Part shown: positions 8,492-15,908 of the stretch, piece by piece
How the letters are laid out: the number at the start of each line of letters is the position of its first letter
How positions within the stretch are numbered: position 1 is the stretch's first letter
Source of the DNA: Trueperaceae bacterium
GTDB lineage: Bacteria > Deinococcota > Deinococci > Deinococcales > Trueperaceae
Length of the DNA: 34,848 nucleotides
Assembly (NCBI GenBank): GCA_013697735.1
Contig: JACCWH010000186.1
Location: 1-34,848, forward strand
Direction: 5' to 3'
Translations under genes and position numbers: made by a program
The notes under the pieces: generated by a model
Database searches by the model: none
What the model was told of the DNA's origin: nothing
The model's input: the letters and a program-made list of their open reading frames with translations, nothing else

Positions 8492-9058
8492 ATGAAGCAC
8501 GTCACGCACGCACTCTTCGCAGCACTCTTCACCCTCATGTTGGGGATCGGCGCCGCGCTCGCGCAGACCACCCACGAAGTGATGATGGTGACCGAGATGA
8601 TCGAAGGGCGCCCCATCCCGGCGTTCTACTTCGAGCCCGTCGGCCTCCTCATCCAACCGGGGGACACGGTCCGATTCGTGGCCGCTGGACCGCACCACAC
8701 GGCGACCGCCTACCACGGCCAGCACGTCAAGTCGCACAGGGTGCCCGAGGGCGTCGGACCCTTCTCCTCGCCCGTCGTGCCGGTCGGTGACGTGTGGGAG
8801 CACACGTTCGATGGTGCGGGGACGTACGACCTCTGGTGCGCACCGCACGAGCACTACGGCATGGCGATGCGCATCGTGGTGGGCGAGCCGGGCGGACCCG
8901 CCATGGCGCCCATCGACGACCGCAGTCCCGTGGGCGTGTACGCCAATGCGGCGCTCGTGCTGAGCGACCCTGCACTCGATCCGGCGCACATCCTCTCGAA
9001 CGGGAGCGTCTCCTGGGCGGAGATCTCGAGCGACGCCAAGGAACTGCCCGGGCAATAG
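8492..9058 (+). CDS. exported type-1 copper protein (plastocyanin/halocyanin-like cupredoxin)
   Basis: A 188-aa small blue-copper electron carrier. The signal peptide spans residues 1-24 with the ALA|Q cleavage site and no lipobox. The cupredoxin fold (about residues 28-135) has the copper ligands His69 (in GPHHTA), Cys116, His119 and Met124; the CAPHEHYGM spacing C-x2-H-x4-M is that of plastocyanin. About 55 further residues follow with no recognised domain. The start ATG has a good ribosome site, GGGAGG, at 8481-8486. It lies just before a Tat-exported flavoenzyme and a cytochrome c, so it probably carries electrons outside the membrane. Electron donor and acceptor are inferred only. Confidence 0.85.
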   Translation: MKHVTHALFAALFTLMLGIGAALAQTTHEVMMVTEMIEGRPIPAFYFEPVGLLIQPGDTVRFVAAGPHHTATAYHGQHVKSHRVPEGVGPFSSPVVPVGDVWEHTFDGAGTYDLWCAPHEHYGMAMRIVVGEPGGPAMAPIDDRSPVGVYANAALVLSDPALDPAHILSNGSVSWAEISSDAKELPGQ

Positions 9059-9067
9059 CAGCCGCTC

Positions 9068-9079
9068 GTTCGTACGAAC
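9068..9079. repeat. 12-bp perfect palindrome
   Basis: GTTCGTACGAAC, ten bases after the cupredoxin stop codon. It is identical on both strands. It may be a protein-binding site or part of the transcript end; see the adjacent strong hairpin. Confidence 0.5.
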
Positions 9080-9080
9080 C

Positions 9081-9117
9081 CTCGCCCCCCGGGAGCCAGC
9101 TGGTCCCGGGGGGCGAG
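9081..9117 (+). terminator. strong stem-loop after the cupredoxin gene
   Basis: A perfect 14-bp GC-rich stem: CTCGCCCCCCGGGA (9081-9094) pairs with TCCCGGGGGGCGAG (9104-9117) across a 9-nt loop that itself contains the palindrome CCAGCTGG. No clear T-run follows, as in many high-GC terminators. The rest of the gap to the next gene (9118-9271) holds only a TGC-TAGCGT extended -10-like element at 9217-9225. Confidence 0.65.
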
Positions 9118-9271
9118 GTCGTGTGGTGCGACGCGTCCGATACGAGGGGGCGCGCGCCCTACGCGGCCCCTGCCGACACTGGGGGTCAACGCTCACGGCG
9201 CGCCGCTGCCGAGCGGTGCTAGCGTCGAGGACGAGGCTCCTGAACGCCGTTTCGGGCCGGAGAGGGACATG

Positions 9272-10897
9272 ATGGGACGCGATGAAGGGACGACACGAGG
9301 CATCGACCGCCGCCACTTCCTACGCTTGCTCGGTGCCACCGGAGGGACCGCGGCGGTCTTCGGCGCCATGGACGCCTGGGGGATGATCGCGGCGTCGGCC
9401 GCCGAGGCGCCCCCCGACCTCGAGGGGAGCGCCGACGGGCGCCGTGTGATCATCCTCGGCGCCGGCCTGGCGGGCATGACCGCAGCGTACGAACTGGCGA
9501 AGCTCGGCTACGAGACGCCGATCATCGAGGCGCGTGACTTCGCCGGCGGACGCTGTCAGACGGCGCGCCGTGGCTTCGTCCAGACCGAGGTGACGGGACG
9601 GACCCAGCGTGCGCTCTTCGACGAGGGCCAGCACTTCAACCACGGTCCGTGGCGCATCCCGTACCACCACCGTTCGACGCTGCACTACACACGAGAGTTC
9701 GACGTGCCGCTCGAGATCATGGTGAACGACAACCCCAACGCCTGGGCGTACCGCGAGGAAGAAGACGGCAATCCGTTCTCCGGCGAGCGTGTCCGCATCC
9801 GCGAGCTGCGCGCCGACATCGGCGGCTACACGGCCGAATTGCTCGCCAAGGCGGTCGACCAGTCTCGCCTCGACGACGAGCTGACTGAAGAGGACCGCGA
9901 GCGGCTCATCGATTACCTCGTGTCGTTCGGTCAGCTCGACAGGAGCGCACTCGAGTATCGCGGAACGGGTGGTCGCGGGTACGAGGAGGATCCCGGCGCC
10001 GGCTTGAACCCCGGGGTGCCATCGGATCCGCACGCTTTTCGAGACGTCCTCAGCCATGGGGCGATCAACTCGTTCCGCGCGATCGATTCGCACACGCAGA
10101 AGAACACGATGTTCCAACCAGTCGGCGGCATGGATCAGCTGGCGCGCGGTTTCGAGCGCGCCGTGGGCCACATGATCGACTACGGCCAGGAGGTCGTGGA
10201 GATCCGTCAGAACGACGACGGTGTCCGGATCGTGGTCGAGGACCGCGGCACGGGGGAGACACGCGAGGTCGAGGGCGACTACTGCCTCTGCACCATTCCA
10301 CTCTCGGTTCTGAACCAGATCCCGTCCGACCTGTCGCCAGAGTTCAGCCAGGCGATGAACCAGGTCACGTACGCCTCCACGGGCAAGATCGGTCTGCAGT
10401 TCGGCCGCCGCTTCTGGGAGCTCGACGACCACATCTATGGTGGCCACACGATCACGAATCTGCAGGGTATCGGCAACATCACCTACCCCTCCTACGGTTG
10501 GCAGGAGCAGAAGGGGGTCTTGCAGGGCTACTACAACTTCGGTAGCGATGCGATCGAGGTGAGCGCGATGACGAGCGCCGAGCGGACCCGCTTCGCGCTC
10601 GAGGCGGGGAGCAAGATTCACGGAGAGGCGTACGAACGGGAATTCGAGACGGCCTTCTCAGTTGCGTGGCATCTGATCCCCTACAGCCTGGGCGGCTGGG
10701 CGAGCTGGTCGTCCGATGCGCGCCAGAACGCCTACCCGATCCTCAACGAGCCCGACGGGCGAATACTCCTCGCGGGCGAGCACCTCAGCTACATGACGGG
10801 TTGGATGTCCGGGGCGATCGAATCGGCGTGGATCCAAATGGAGAAGATCCATCAGCATGCCCAGGCCACCGCTACCCGTGTGCAGGAGGCGGCATGA
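9272..10897 (+). CDS. Tat-exported flavin amine oxidase/dehydrogenase family protein
   Basis: A 541-aa FAD enzyme of the monoamine oxidase / L-amino-acid oxidase family. The Tat signal is DRRHFLRLLG (residues 12-21) followed by an Ala/Gly-rich segment ending near SAAEA. FAD binding: GAGLAG (63-68), Glu86 in IIEAR, GGRC (92-95), and the C-terminal AGEHLSYMTGWMSGAIESAW. It should oxidise an amine or amino acid to the imine outside the cytoplasm. The next gene, overlapping by ATGA, is a cytochrome c. This recalls NicA2 of Pseudomonas putida, a Tat-exported member of this family that hands electrons to the cytochrome CycN rather than to oxygen. The substrate is unknown. ATG 9269 is an alternative start; ATG 9272 fits the AGAGGGA site better. 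Confidence 0.87.
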   Translation: MGRDEGTTRGIDRRHFLRLLGATGGTAAVFGAMDAWGMIAASAAEAPPDLEGSADGRRVIILGAGLAGMTAAYELAKLGYETPIIEARDFAGGRCQTARRGFVQTEVTGRTQRALFDEGQHFNHGPWRIPYHHRSTLHYTREFDVPLEIMVNDNPNAWAYREEEDGNPFSGERVRIRELRADIGGYTAELLAKAVDQSRLDDELTEEDRERLIDYLVSFGQLDRSALEYRGTGGRGYEEDPGAGLNPGVPSDPHAFRDVLSHGAINSFRAIDSHTQKNTMFQPVGGMDQLARGFERAVGHMIDYGQEVVEIRQNDDGVRIVVEDRGTGETREVEGDYCLCTIPLSVLNQIPSDLSPEFSQAMNQVTYASTGKIGLQFGRRFWELDDHIYGGHTITNLQGIGNITYPSYGWQEQKGVLQGYYNFGSDAIEVSAMTSAERTRFALEAGSKIHGEAYEREFETAFSVAWHLIPYSLGGWASWSSDARQNAYPILNEPDGRILLAGEHLSYMTGWMSGAIESAWIQMEKIHQHAQATATRVQEAA

Positions 10898-11424
10898 CGA
10901 ACCATCGGAAGCACCCCATCCGGCGGCGCGCGCGGGCCGTGATCGGCAGAGGCTCGCTGGCGGCGCTGTTGGTCGCGCTCGCCGCCGGCCTCATGCTCGC
11001 TTATGGCGCCGCCGAGGCCGAGGATACGGTCGAGCCGGAGCCCGCCGAGCAGGAGACCGTCGACGTCGACCTCCCGGAGGATTGGTTCGAGCAGGGCGAG
11101 ACCCTCTACCTCCAGAACTGCTCCGCCTGCCACCAGAGCGCGGGCGACGGGATCCCGGGAGCCTTCCCTGCGCTGGCCGGTAACCCGTTCGTGACGGGGC
11201 ACCCGCAGGGGATCGTTCACCTCCTCCTCAACGGCCGGGCGGGCATGCCCGCCTTCGGCGGACTCCCCGACGAGGAGCTCGCGCTCATCACCTCCTACGT
11301 CCGGAACGCATGGGAGAACGAGGCCCACCCGGTCGACGCCGACATGATCGCGACCGTTCGCGATGGCGACGAGCTCGATCTGGAGTCGGGCGGTCCGATG
11401 GAGCGTCCTGGAGCCGGCCAGTAG
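10894..11424 (+). CDS. exported c-type cytochrome, single haem
   Basis: A 176-aa class I cytochrome c. The N-terminus is basic (RRRAR) with a hydrophobic segment, residues 18-40, that is either a signal peptide or a membrane anchor. A Glu/Pro-rich linker of about 20 residues follows, then the haem site CSACH (76-80), a 'GDGIPGAFPALAGNPF' loop and the distal ligand Met118 in GRAGMPAF. The start overlaps the flavoenzyme stop (ATGA) and has an AGGAGGC ribosome site, so the two are translationally coupled. It is the likely electron acceptor of the flavoenzyme and may pass electrons to the cupredoxin or a terminal oxidase. Its stop is 45 bp from that of the convergent HD-GYP gene. Confidence 0.9.
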   Translation: MTNHRKHPIRRRARAVIGRGSLAALLVALAAGLMLAYGAAEAEDTVEPEPAEQETVDVDLPEDWFEQGETLYLQNCSACHQSAGDGIPGAFPALAGNPFVTGHPQGIVHLLLNGRAGMPAFGGLPDEELALITSYVRNAWENEAHPVDADMIATVRDGDELDLESGGPMERPGAGQ

Positions 11425-11469
11425 GATCCGGCACATCGTCCGCCTGGGCGGGCGCGGGAGTGCGTCGAC

Positions 11470-12867
11470 TCAGCTCGTCGCGAGGAACGCGCGCAAGGCT
11501 TCGCAGAGCGCGGCGTCGACGCGCGTTCCCTCGCCCGCCGCCAGGATCGCCAGCACCTCGCTGCGCGTCATGGTCGCTCGATACGGGCGGTCGGCAGAGA
11601 GTGCCTCGAATTGATCCGCGAGGGCGAGCACGCGCGCGTCTTGCGGCAGCTGCGCCGCAACGAGTCCTCGGTGGTACCCGAGGCCGTCGAGGCGCTCGTG
11701 ATGCATGGCCGCGAGCTCGGCGAGATCTCGGAACGACGCCACGCGCTCGAGGATGCGCAGGGTATAGGCCGGATGGCGGCGCACCTCTGACATTTCGAGG
11801 TCGCTGAGACGACCGGGTTTGTCGAGGATGAGGCTCGAGACGCCGAGCTTGCCGATGTCGTGGAGGAGCGCGGCGCGTCGGAGTCGGTCGATCGCTGCCG
11901 GCGCGTAGCCGAGCACCCCGGCGATGCCAGCGGCGTAGCGCGCAACCTCGGTGGAGTGGCGGTAGGTCCACGGCGACTTGGCGTCGATGACGTCGGCGAA
12001 GGCGTGCGCGACGCGGTCGAGTTGCGCGTCGTCGGTGAGCAGGATGCGCTCGTCGGGTTCGAGGGCCGCGACGCGCGCTCTCGCCCCCTCCCCCCGGAGC
12101 GCCTGCCAGAACGACGCGTCGGCGGCCGAGCGCACGAAGACGTCGACGAGCGCCGGATCGAACCACGTCCCTCGGCGCTGCAGCGCCACAGCCACGGCCG
12201 CCTCGGGTCCGTGGGCGCTGGCGTAGACCTCCGTCGTCTGGGCGATCTGGAGTATGCGAGCCAGGATCGGGATCGCTTCGCCGGCCAGGCCGAGTGGTTC
12301 ACCGTTCCCGTCCCAGTGCTCGTCGAGGCCACGGATGGCGTCGCTCGTCGCCGCCGAGAAGCCGATGTCGGCCGCGATGCGCGCGCCGCGGTCGCAGCGC
12401 ACCGCGATGAGTTCCTTGGTGCCGCCGTGGTGACCGAGCGCGATCTCGACCACGCGCTTCGTGCGTGCCAGGGCGCTGCCGTGGGGCAGGGCGTTCCGCC
12501 GGACGTACGCGAGGCCGGCGAGTGGTTCCGTCCACGCCGTCGTCTTGTGATCACGCTTCACCACGCGGTCGTCGGCCTGGAAGAGTTGCGCGATCTTCGC
12601 GGCGTTGCTCGAACAGCCGAGGTCCTTCAGCAGGAGCGCATAGAAGAGCGCCGAGCGGTCTTCGGCCGGGAGCCCGATCGCCTCCGCGAGCTGCATGCCG
12701 ATGAGACAGGAGCGGACCGCATGTCCCTCCGGTTGCCCCTCGGTGATGTCGAGCGCGTACGAGAGCGACGCCACGACTTCGGAGAGGCGGATCGACCCCA
12801 CCGTCGGGTCGTCACGGAGCGGCGGCGGTCGCGTGCCGGCCGATCGTGCAGCTGCGGAGAGGCCCAT
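11470..12867 (-). CDS. HD-GYP phosphohydrolase with degenerate N-terminal HD half
   Basis: A 465-aa protein with two HD-type halves. The first (residues 30-245) keeps helical landmarks such as ALLLKDLGCSSN (Lys-Asp in place of His-Asp, about residue 81) and LDEHWDGNGEPLGL, but has lost the metal set. The second (about 290-460) has HSTEVARYA, LLHDIGKLGV (about 335), RHPAYTLRIL and MHHERLDGLGYHRG; the GYP tripeptide is GYH. The family hydrolyses c-di-GMP. The second half may be active; the first is probably regulatory. There is no receiver, PAS or HTH domain. TAGCCT six bases before ATG 12867 sets the start. The signal it reads is unknown. Confidence 0.85.
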   Translation of the reverse strand: MGLSAAARSAGTRPPPLRDDPTVGSIRLSEVVASLSYALDITEGQPEGHAVRSCLIGMQLAEAIGLPAEDRSALFYALLLKDLGCSSNAAKIAQLFQADDRVVKRDHKTTAWTEPLAGLAYVRRNALPHGSALARTKRVVEIALGHHGGTKELIAVRCDRGARIAADIGFSAATSDAIRGLDEHWDGNGEPLGLAGEAIPILARILQIAQTTEVYASAHGPEAAVAVALQRRGTWFDPALVDVFVRSAADASFWQALRGEGARARVAALEPDERILLTDDAQLDRVAHAFADVIDAKSPWTYRHSTEVARYAAGIAGVLGYAPAAIDRLRRAALLHDIGKLGVSSLILDKPGRLSDLEMSEVRRHPAYTLRILERVASFRDLAELAAMHHERLDGLGYHRGLVAAQLPQDARVLALADQFEALSADRPYRATMTRSEVLAILAAGEGTRVDAALCEALRAFLATS

Positions 12868-12879
12868 GGCGTGAGGCTA
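12868..12879 (-). promoter_or_regulatory. leaderless promoter of the HD-GYP gene
   Basis: TAGCCT on the minus strand (12874-12879) with a 6-nt spacer to ATG 12867. Confidence 0.6.
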
Positions 12880-12914
12880 CGCGCGACGGGCTTACGGCAT
12901 CGTCACGCCGCTCG

Positions 12915-14084
12915 TTAGGGGCGCGTCAGTTCCAGGACGCTCAGCGTCAGGGCTTCGACGGCGATCGGGAGCGACGCTTCGTCGATGTCGAAACGGGCAT
13001 GGTGGTGTGGGTACGCCGTGGCGGCGCCGCCGTTGGCGCCGACGAAGAAGTAGCAGCCGGGTGCGCGTTCGAGCCAGAGCGCCATGTCGTCGCCCCCCAT
13101 GCTGAGGGGCATCTCGAGGACGTGCTCGTCGCCGACGACTTCGGCCGCCACGCGCCGAATGCGCTCGGTGATGGCGCCGTCGTTGACGACGGCGGGGGAG
13201 CCGTCCGTCCACGTCACCTCGAGGGTGCCGCGATGGGCTTCGGCCACGGCCGTCGCCAGGGCGATGATGCGCTCCCGCAAGCGGTCGCGTGTCGAGGAGG
13301 CGAACGTGCGGAGCGTCCCTTTGATGTGGACCTCGTCGGGGATGACGTTGTACGCGGTCCCGCCCGCGATGCTCGTGAGGGAGACGACCGCTTGATCGAC
13401 GGGATCGCATTCGCGCGACACGAGCGACTGGAGTGCGATCACCACGTGCGCGGCGATCACCACCGGGTCGACCGTCTCTTGGGGCTTCGCCGCGTGGCCG
13501 CCGCTCCCCCGGACGACGAGATCGAAGCGATCCGCAGCTGCCATCGCCGGCCCCGTCCGCACCGCGATCACGCCCGTCGGTTGCATCGAGGTGAGGTGGA
13601 GCCCGACGGCGTGGTCGACGTCGATGCCCTCGAGGGCGCCGTCCTCGAGCATGGCGTGGGCGCCGCGAACGATCTCCTCGGCGGGTTGGAAGACGAATAC
13701 CACGCGGCCGTGCAACTCGCTCCGGTGGCGTGTCAGGACGTCTGCGACGGAGAGGAGAATGGCCGTGTGCCCGTCGTGGCCGCAGGCGTGCATTCGGCCC
13801 GGGACCGTCGAGCGGTAGTCGACGTCCTTCTCCTCGGTGATCGGAAGTGCGTCGATGTCGGCGCGCGCGATGACGGTCTTACCGGCATGCGCGCCGTCGA
13901 GGATGGCGACCACGCCGGTGCCGCCGAGTCCCGTGCGGGGCTCGAGGCCGAGGATTCGAAGTCGCTCCGCGATGATGCCGCTCGTGCGGACCTCTTCGAA
14001 CGCGATCTCCGGGTGTGCGTGGAGGTCGCGCCTGGTCGCGACGGTGGCGGGATCGATGGTGCGGGCTGCGGATCGGACGTCCAT
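12915..14084 (-). CDS. M20 family metallo-amidohydrolase (HipO/AbgB-like aminoacylase/carboxypeptidase)
   Basis: A 389-aa dinuclear metal hydrolase of N-acyl-amino acids or related amides. Visible residues: DLHAHPE near the N-terminus, MHACGHDGHTA (metal Cys and His), VFVFQPAEE (catalytic and metal Glu), GLHLTSMQPTG, the dimerisation domain with GSGGHAAKPQETVDP, MGGDDMALWLE, and the final HHHARFDIDE. It is probably cytoplasmic, as no signal is seen. ATG 14084 has a good GAGGAG ribosome site. An in-frame ATG at 14126 overlaps the phosphatase stop as ATGA and would add 14 residues without a ribosome site. It forms an operon with the phosphatase. The exact substrate (hippurate, indole-acyl-amino acid, N-acetyl-diaminopimelate) is not decidable. 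Confidence 0.9.
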   Translation of the reverse strand: MDVRSAARTIDPATVATRRDLHAHPEIAFEEVRTSGIIAERLRILGLEPRTGLGGTGVVAILDGAHAGKTVIARADIDALPITEEKDVDYRSTVPGRMHACGHDGHTAILLSVADVLTRHRSELHGRVVFVFQPAEEIVRGAHAMLEDGALEGIDVDHAVGLHLTSMQPTGVIAVRTGPAMAAADRFDLVVRGSGGHAAKPQETVDPVVIAAHVVIALQSLVSRECDPVDQAVVSLTSIAGGTAYNVIPDEVHIKGTLRTFASSTRDRLRERIIALATAVAEAHRGTLEVTWTDGSPAVVNDGAITERIRRVAAEVVGDEHVLEMPLSMGGDDMALWLERAPGCYFFVGANGGAATAYPHHHARFDIDEASLPIAVEALTLSVLELTRP

Positions 14085-14122
14085 GGCTGCTCCTCGGCGG
14101 TCGCTGGGTGATGGTGTTGGGG

Positions 14123-14872
14123 TCATGGCGTGAGGCGCTCGGCGAGCCGTGGCAGCGAGCCCGGGTCGGCGCCCGCGCGGAGCAGGTAGGACTCGGCGCC
14201 GCTGAAGCGGTCGTCGACGTGCCGAAGCGCCTGCATGAGCACCTCGGGCGTTGCACCGAGTACGCGGAGGTAGTCCTCGCGACGGACCCCGTGGCGTTCA
14301 CCGCGCGCGAGGAGGCGTGCACGCACGCCGTCGATGCGGTCGTGGGTGAGCGCATAGTCTTGCACGACGGCTGAGCGCGGTACGCCCAGCGCCTCGAGCA
14401 GCAGCGCCGCCACGAGTCCGGTCCGATCCTTGCCGACGGTGCAGTGGAAGAGGACGGCCCCCTCCGCGGCGGCCAGCAGGTCGACGGCGCGCGCGAACGC
14501 CGCTCCGGCATGATCGATGGCCGCGACGTACATCGACGGAAGATCCCATGGGTCGAAGGGAGGTGTGCGGGCGGCCCGCATCGGTCCCCAGACGTCGACG
14601 CCGTGGACCGAGATCCCCTCGACCGCGGCGAGGGCGTTCGGTTCGAGCGCGATCTCTTCGGGCTCGCGGAGGTCGATGACCGTCGTGATGCCGAGCTGGC
14701 GCAGCGCCACGAGGTCGCCGTCCTCGCGCCGCAGCGGCGCGTCCGCGCGAAAGATGCGGCCCCGCGCCGTCTCGCCCCCGCGCGCGAGCGGCAGACCACC
14801 GAGATCGCGCGCGTTGCAGGTCCCGCACAGCGGCACGAAGCGGCCTCGGGGTATCGCTTGGAGCGTGGACAT
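14123..14872 (-). CDS. tyrosine-protein phosphatase (Y_phosphatase3 type)
   Basis: A 249-aa cysteine phosphatase. The P-loop is HCTVGKDRTG with nucleophile Cys144 and Arg150. The N-terminus has the family's 'NARDLGGLPLARGG' and 'GRIFRADAPL' motifs and 'TVIDLREPEE'. The HCxxGKDRTG loop with Lys and Asp is shared by Mycobacterium PtpB and Listeria LipA type enzymes, which act on phosphotyrosine and sometimes phosphoinositides. No signal peptide is seen. It is first in a two-gene operon with the M20 enzyme. TACGCT six bases before ATG 14872 sets the start. The biological substrate is unknown; tyrosine kinases are not in the window. Confidence 0.9.
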   Translation of the reverse strand: MSTLQAIPRGRFVPLCGTCNARDLGGLPLARGGETARGRIFRADAPLRREDGDLVALRQLGITTVIDLREPEEIALEPNALAAVEGISVHGVDVWGPMRAARTPPFDPWDLPSMYVAAIDHAGAAFARAVDLLAAAEGAVLFHCTVGKDRTGLVAALLLEALGVPRSAVVQDYALTHDRIDGVRARLLARGERHGVRREDYLRVLGATPEVLMQALRHVDDRFSGAESYLLRAGADPGSLPRLAERLTP

Positions 14873-14884
14873 GACACGAGCGTA
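14873..14884 (-). promoter_or_regulatory. leaderless promoter of the phosphatase operon
   Basis: TACGCT (14879-14884, minus strand) with a 6-nt spacer to ATG 14872. The surrounding GCGCGG-TAsGCT-CG core matches that of the YczE promoter at 33391-33404 at all but one position. Confidence 0.6.
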
Positions 14885-15017
14885 CCGCGCTCGTGCAGGG
14901 CGCTATGGTTCGTCGCGCCCATGAGGGACGCGGCCGCCCCGAACGCGCGCGCGACCGCCTTCCGACGGGAGCTTCTCATGTGCGCCGGCTCGTGCTCATA
15001 CGCATGCCAGGGCGCTC

Positions 15018-15037
15018 ACGTACGACGTCGGTACGGT
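15018..15037 (+). promoter_or_regulatory. candidate promoter and operator of the SurA-like gene
   Basis: A TACGGT -10-like box at 15032-15037 would give a leader of about 31 nt carrying the AGAGGAGG ribosome site (15063-15070). A short inverted repeat, CGTAC-N7-GTACG (about 15019-15035), overlaps it. No convincing -35 is visible. Confidence 0.3.
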
Positions 15038-15074
15038 GCTCGGTCTGTCCCGTGTGGGCAGTAGAGGAGGCATC

Positions 15075-15854
15075 ATGCCGAACGATGCGTACACCGACAC
15101 GGCGTACACCGACACGGCCCTCGCAGGTGCGGGGCGCCGTCCCAGATCGACCCGAGCGCGCGCGCTCCTGATCTCGCTCACGCTCGCCACCGGTCTCCTC
15201 GTCGGGGTCCCGGCGGGAGCCGTGCTGGCGGCCGAAACCGCGCCCGCTCCCGTGGCCTCCCAGGGCGATCCCGACGACGTTCTGCTGCAGCTTGGCGACG
15301 AGACCCTCACGCGCGCGCAGTTCGATGCCGAGTTCGAGGTTGCGGCCCGCTCGACCGCGATGCAGCAGGGCATGGAGCCCACGCCCGAGGTGATGGCGGA
15401 GTTCGCCGCGTTCCGCCCGACGTTCCTCGAGCAGCTCGGAACGCAACTCGTCCTGGTCGAGCATGCGCGCGAGATCGGTGTCGACGTCGACGCCGCCCGT
15501 GTCGACGAGGTCGTCGAGCAGGTCCGTGCGGCCCAGGGCGACGCCGAAGGCTTCGCCCGCTACCTCGAGCTCTCGGGCTTCGCCGACGAGGACGCCTTGC
15601 GTGCGACCATCCTCCGGTCGATGACGGTGCAGGGTGTCGTCGAGCGTCTCGGCGCCGACATCGAAGTCGATGACGCCGAGATCGAGGCCTGGTACGAGGC
15701 GAATCAGGAGCAGGTCCAGACCCCCGAGGGGCCACTGCCGCTCGACGCGATCCGCGACGAGATCGCGAGCATCGTGGTGCAGGAACGCGTCGGCGAGCGC
15801 GTCCAGGAGATCGTGGCGCAGGCGCCGCTCGAGGTCTTCCTCGACCGACTCTGA
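15075..15854 (+). CDS. SurA-like periplasmic chaperone without a parvulin domain
   Basis: A 259-aa exported or membrane-anchored protein. A basic N-terminus of about 33 residues contains AYTDT twice, encoded by an exact 15-bp tandem repeat (15087-15116). One hydrophobic segment (ALLISLTLATGLLVGVPAGA) ends near 'VLAAE'. Residues 65-215 match the SurA N-terminal chaperone fold (LGDETLTRAQFDAEFE, FLEQLGTQLVLVEHAREIGV, DEDALRATILRSMTVQGVVERL, DAEIEAWYEANQEQV). After 'EQVQTPEG' the usual PpiC/parvulin isomerase domain is absent, and only the C-terminal helix (LDAIRDEIASIVVQERV) remains. It probably binds unfolded outer-membrane or secreted proteins. The start has AGAGGAGG five bases upstream. Confidence 0.82.
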   Translation: MPNDAYTDTAYTDTALAGAGRRPRSTRARALLISLTLATGLLVGVPAGAVLAAETAPAPVASQGDPDDVLLQLGDETLTRAQFDAEFEVAARSTAMQQGMEPTPEVMAEFAAFRPTFLEQLGTQLVLVEHAREIGVDVDAARVDEVVEQVRAAQGDAEGFARYLELSGFADEDALRATILRSMTVQGVVERLGADIEVDDAEIEAWYEANQEQVQTPEGPLPLDAIRDEIASIVVQERVGERVQEIVAQAPLEVFLDRL

Positions 15855-15856
15855 TC

Positions 15857-15872
15857 CGAGCCGCTTGGCTCG
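15857..15872 (+). terminator. short stem-loop after the SurA-like gene
   Basis: CGAGCC-gctt-GGCTCG begins three bases after the TGA. A second stem, CGCCGC-TGC-GCGGCG (15889-15903), follows six bases before the stop codon of the convergent permease gene. There is no T-run; together they may work in both directions. Confidence 0.35.
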
Positions 15873-15908
15873 TCATGGAGATCTCGACCGCCGCTGCGCG
15901 GCGTCGCA

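Noticed and set aside
11425-11469. Possible bidirectional terminator (CCGCC-tg-GGCGG) between the cytochrome and HD-GYP genes
   Set aside because: The loop is too small to form well and there is no T-run on either side.
14921-15064. 47-codon plus-strand frame (MRDAAAPNARATAF...) with TATGGT 11 nt before its ATG
   Set aside because: The spacing does not fit the 5-7 nt rule, there is no ribosome site, and the peptide is low-complexity and Arg-rich; a short peptide cannot be fully excluded.
15087-15116. 15-bp direct repeat as a possible recombination (att) site
   Set aside because: It is in frame, codes AYTDT twice, and no integrase or tRNA is nearby.
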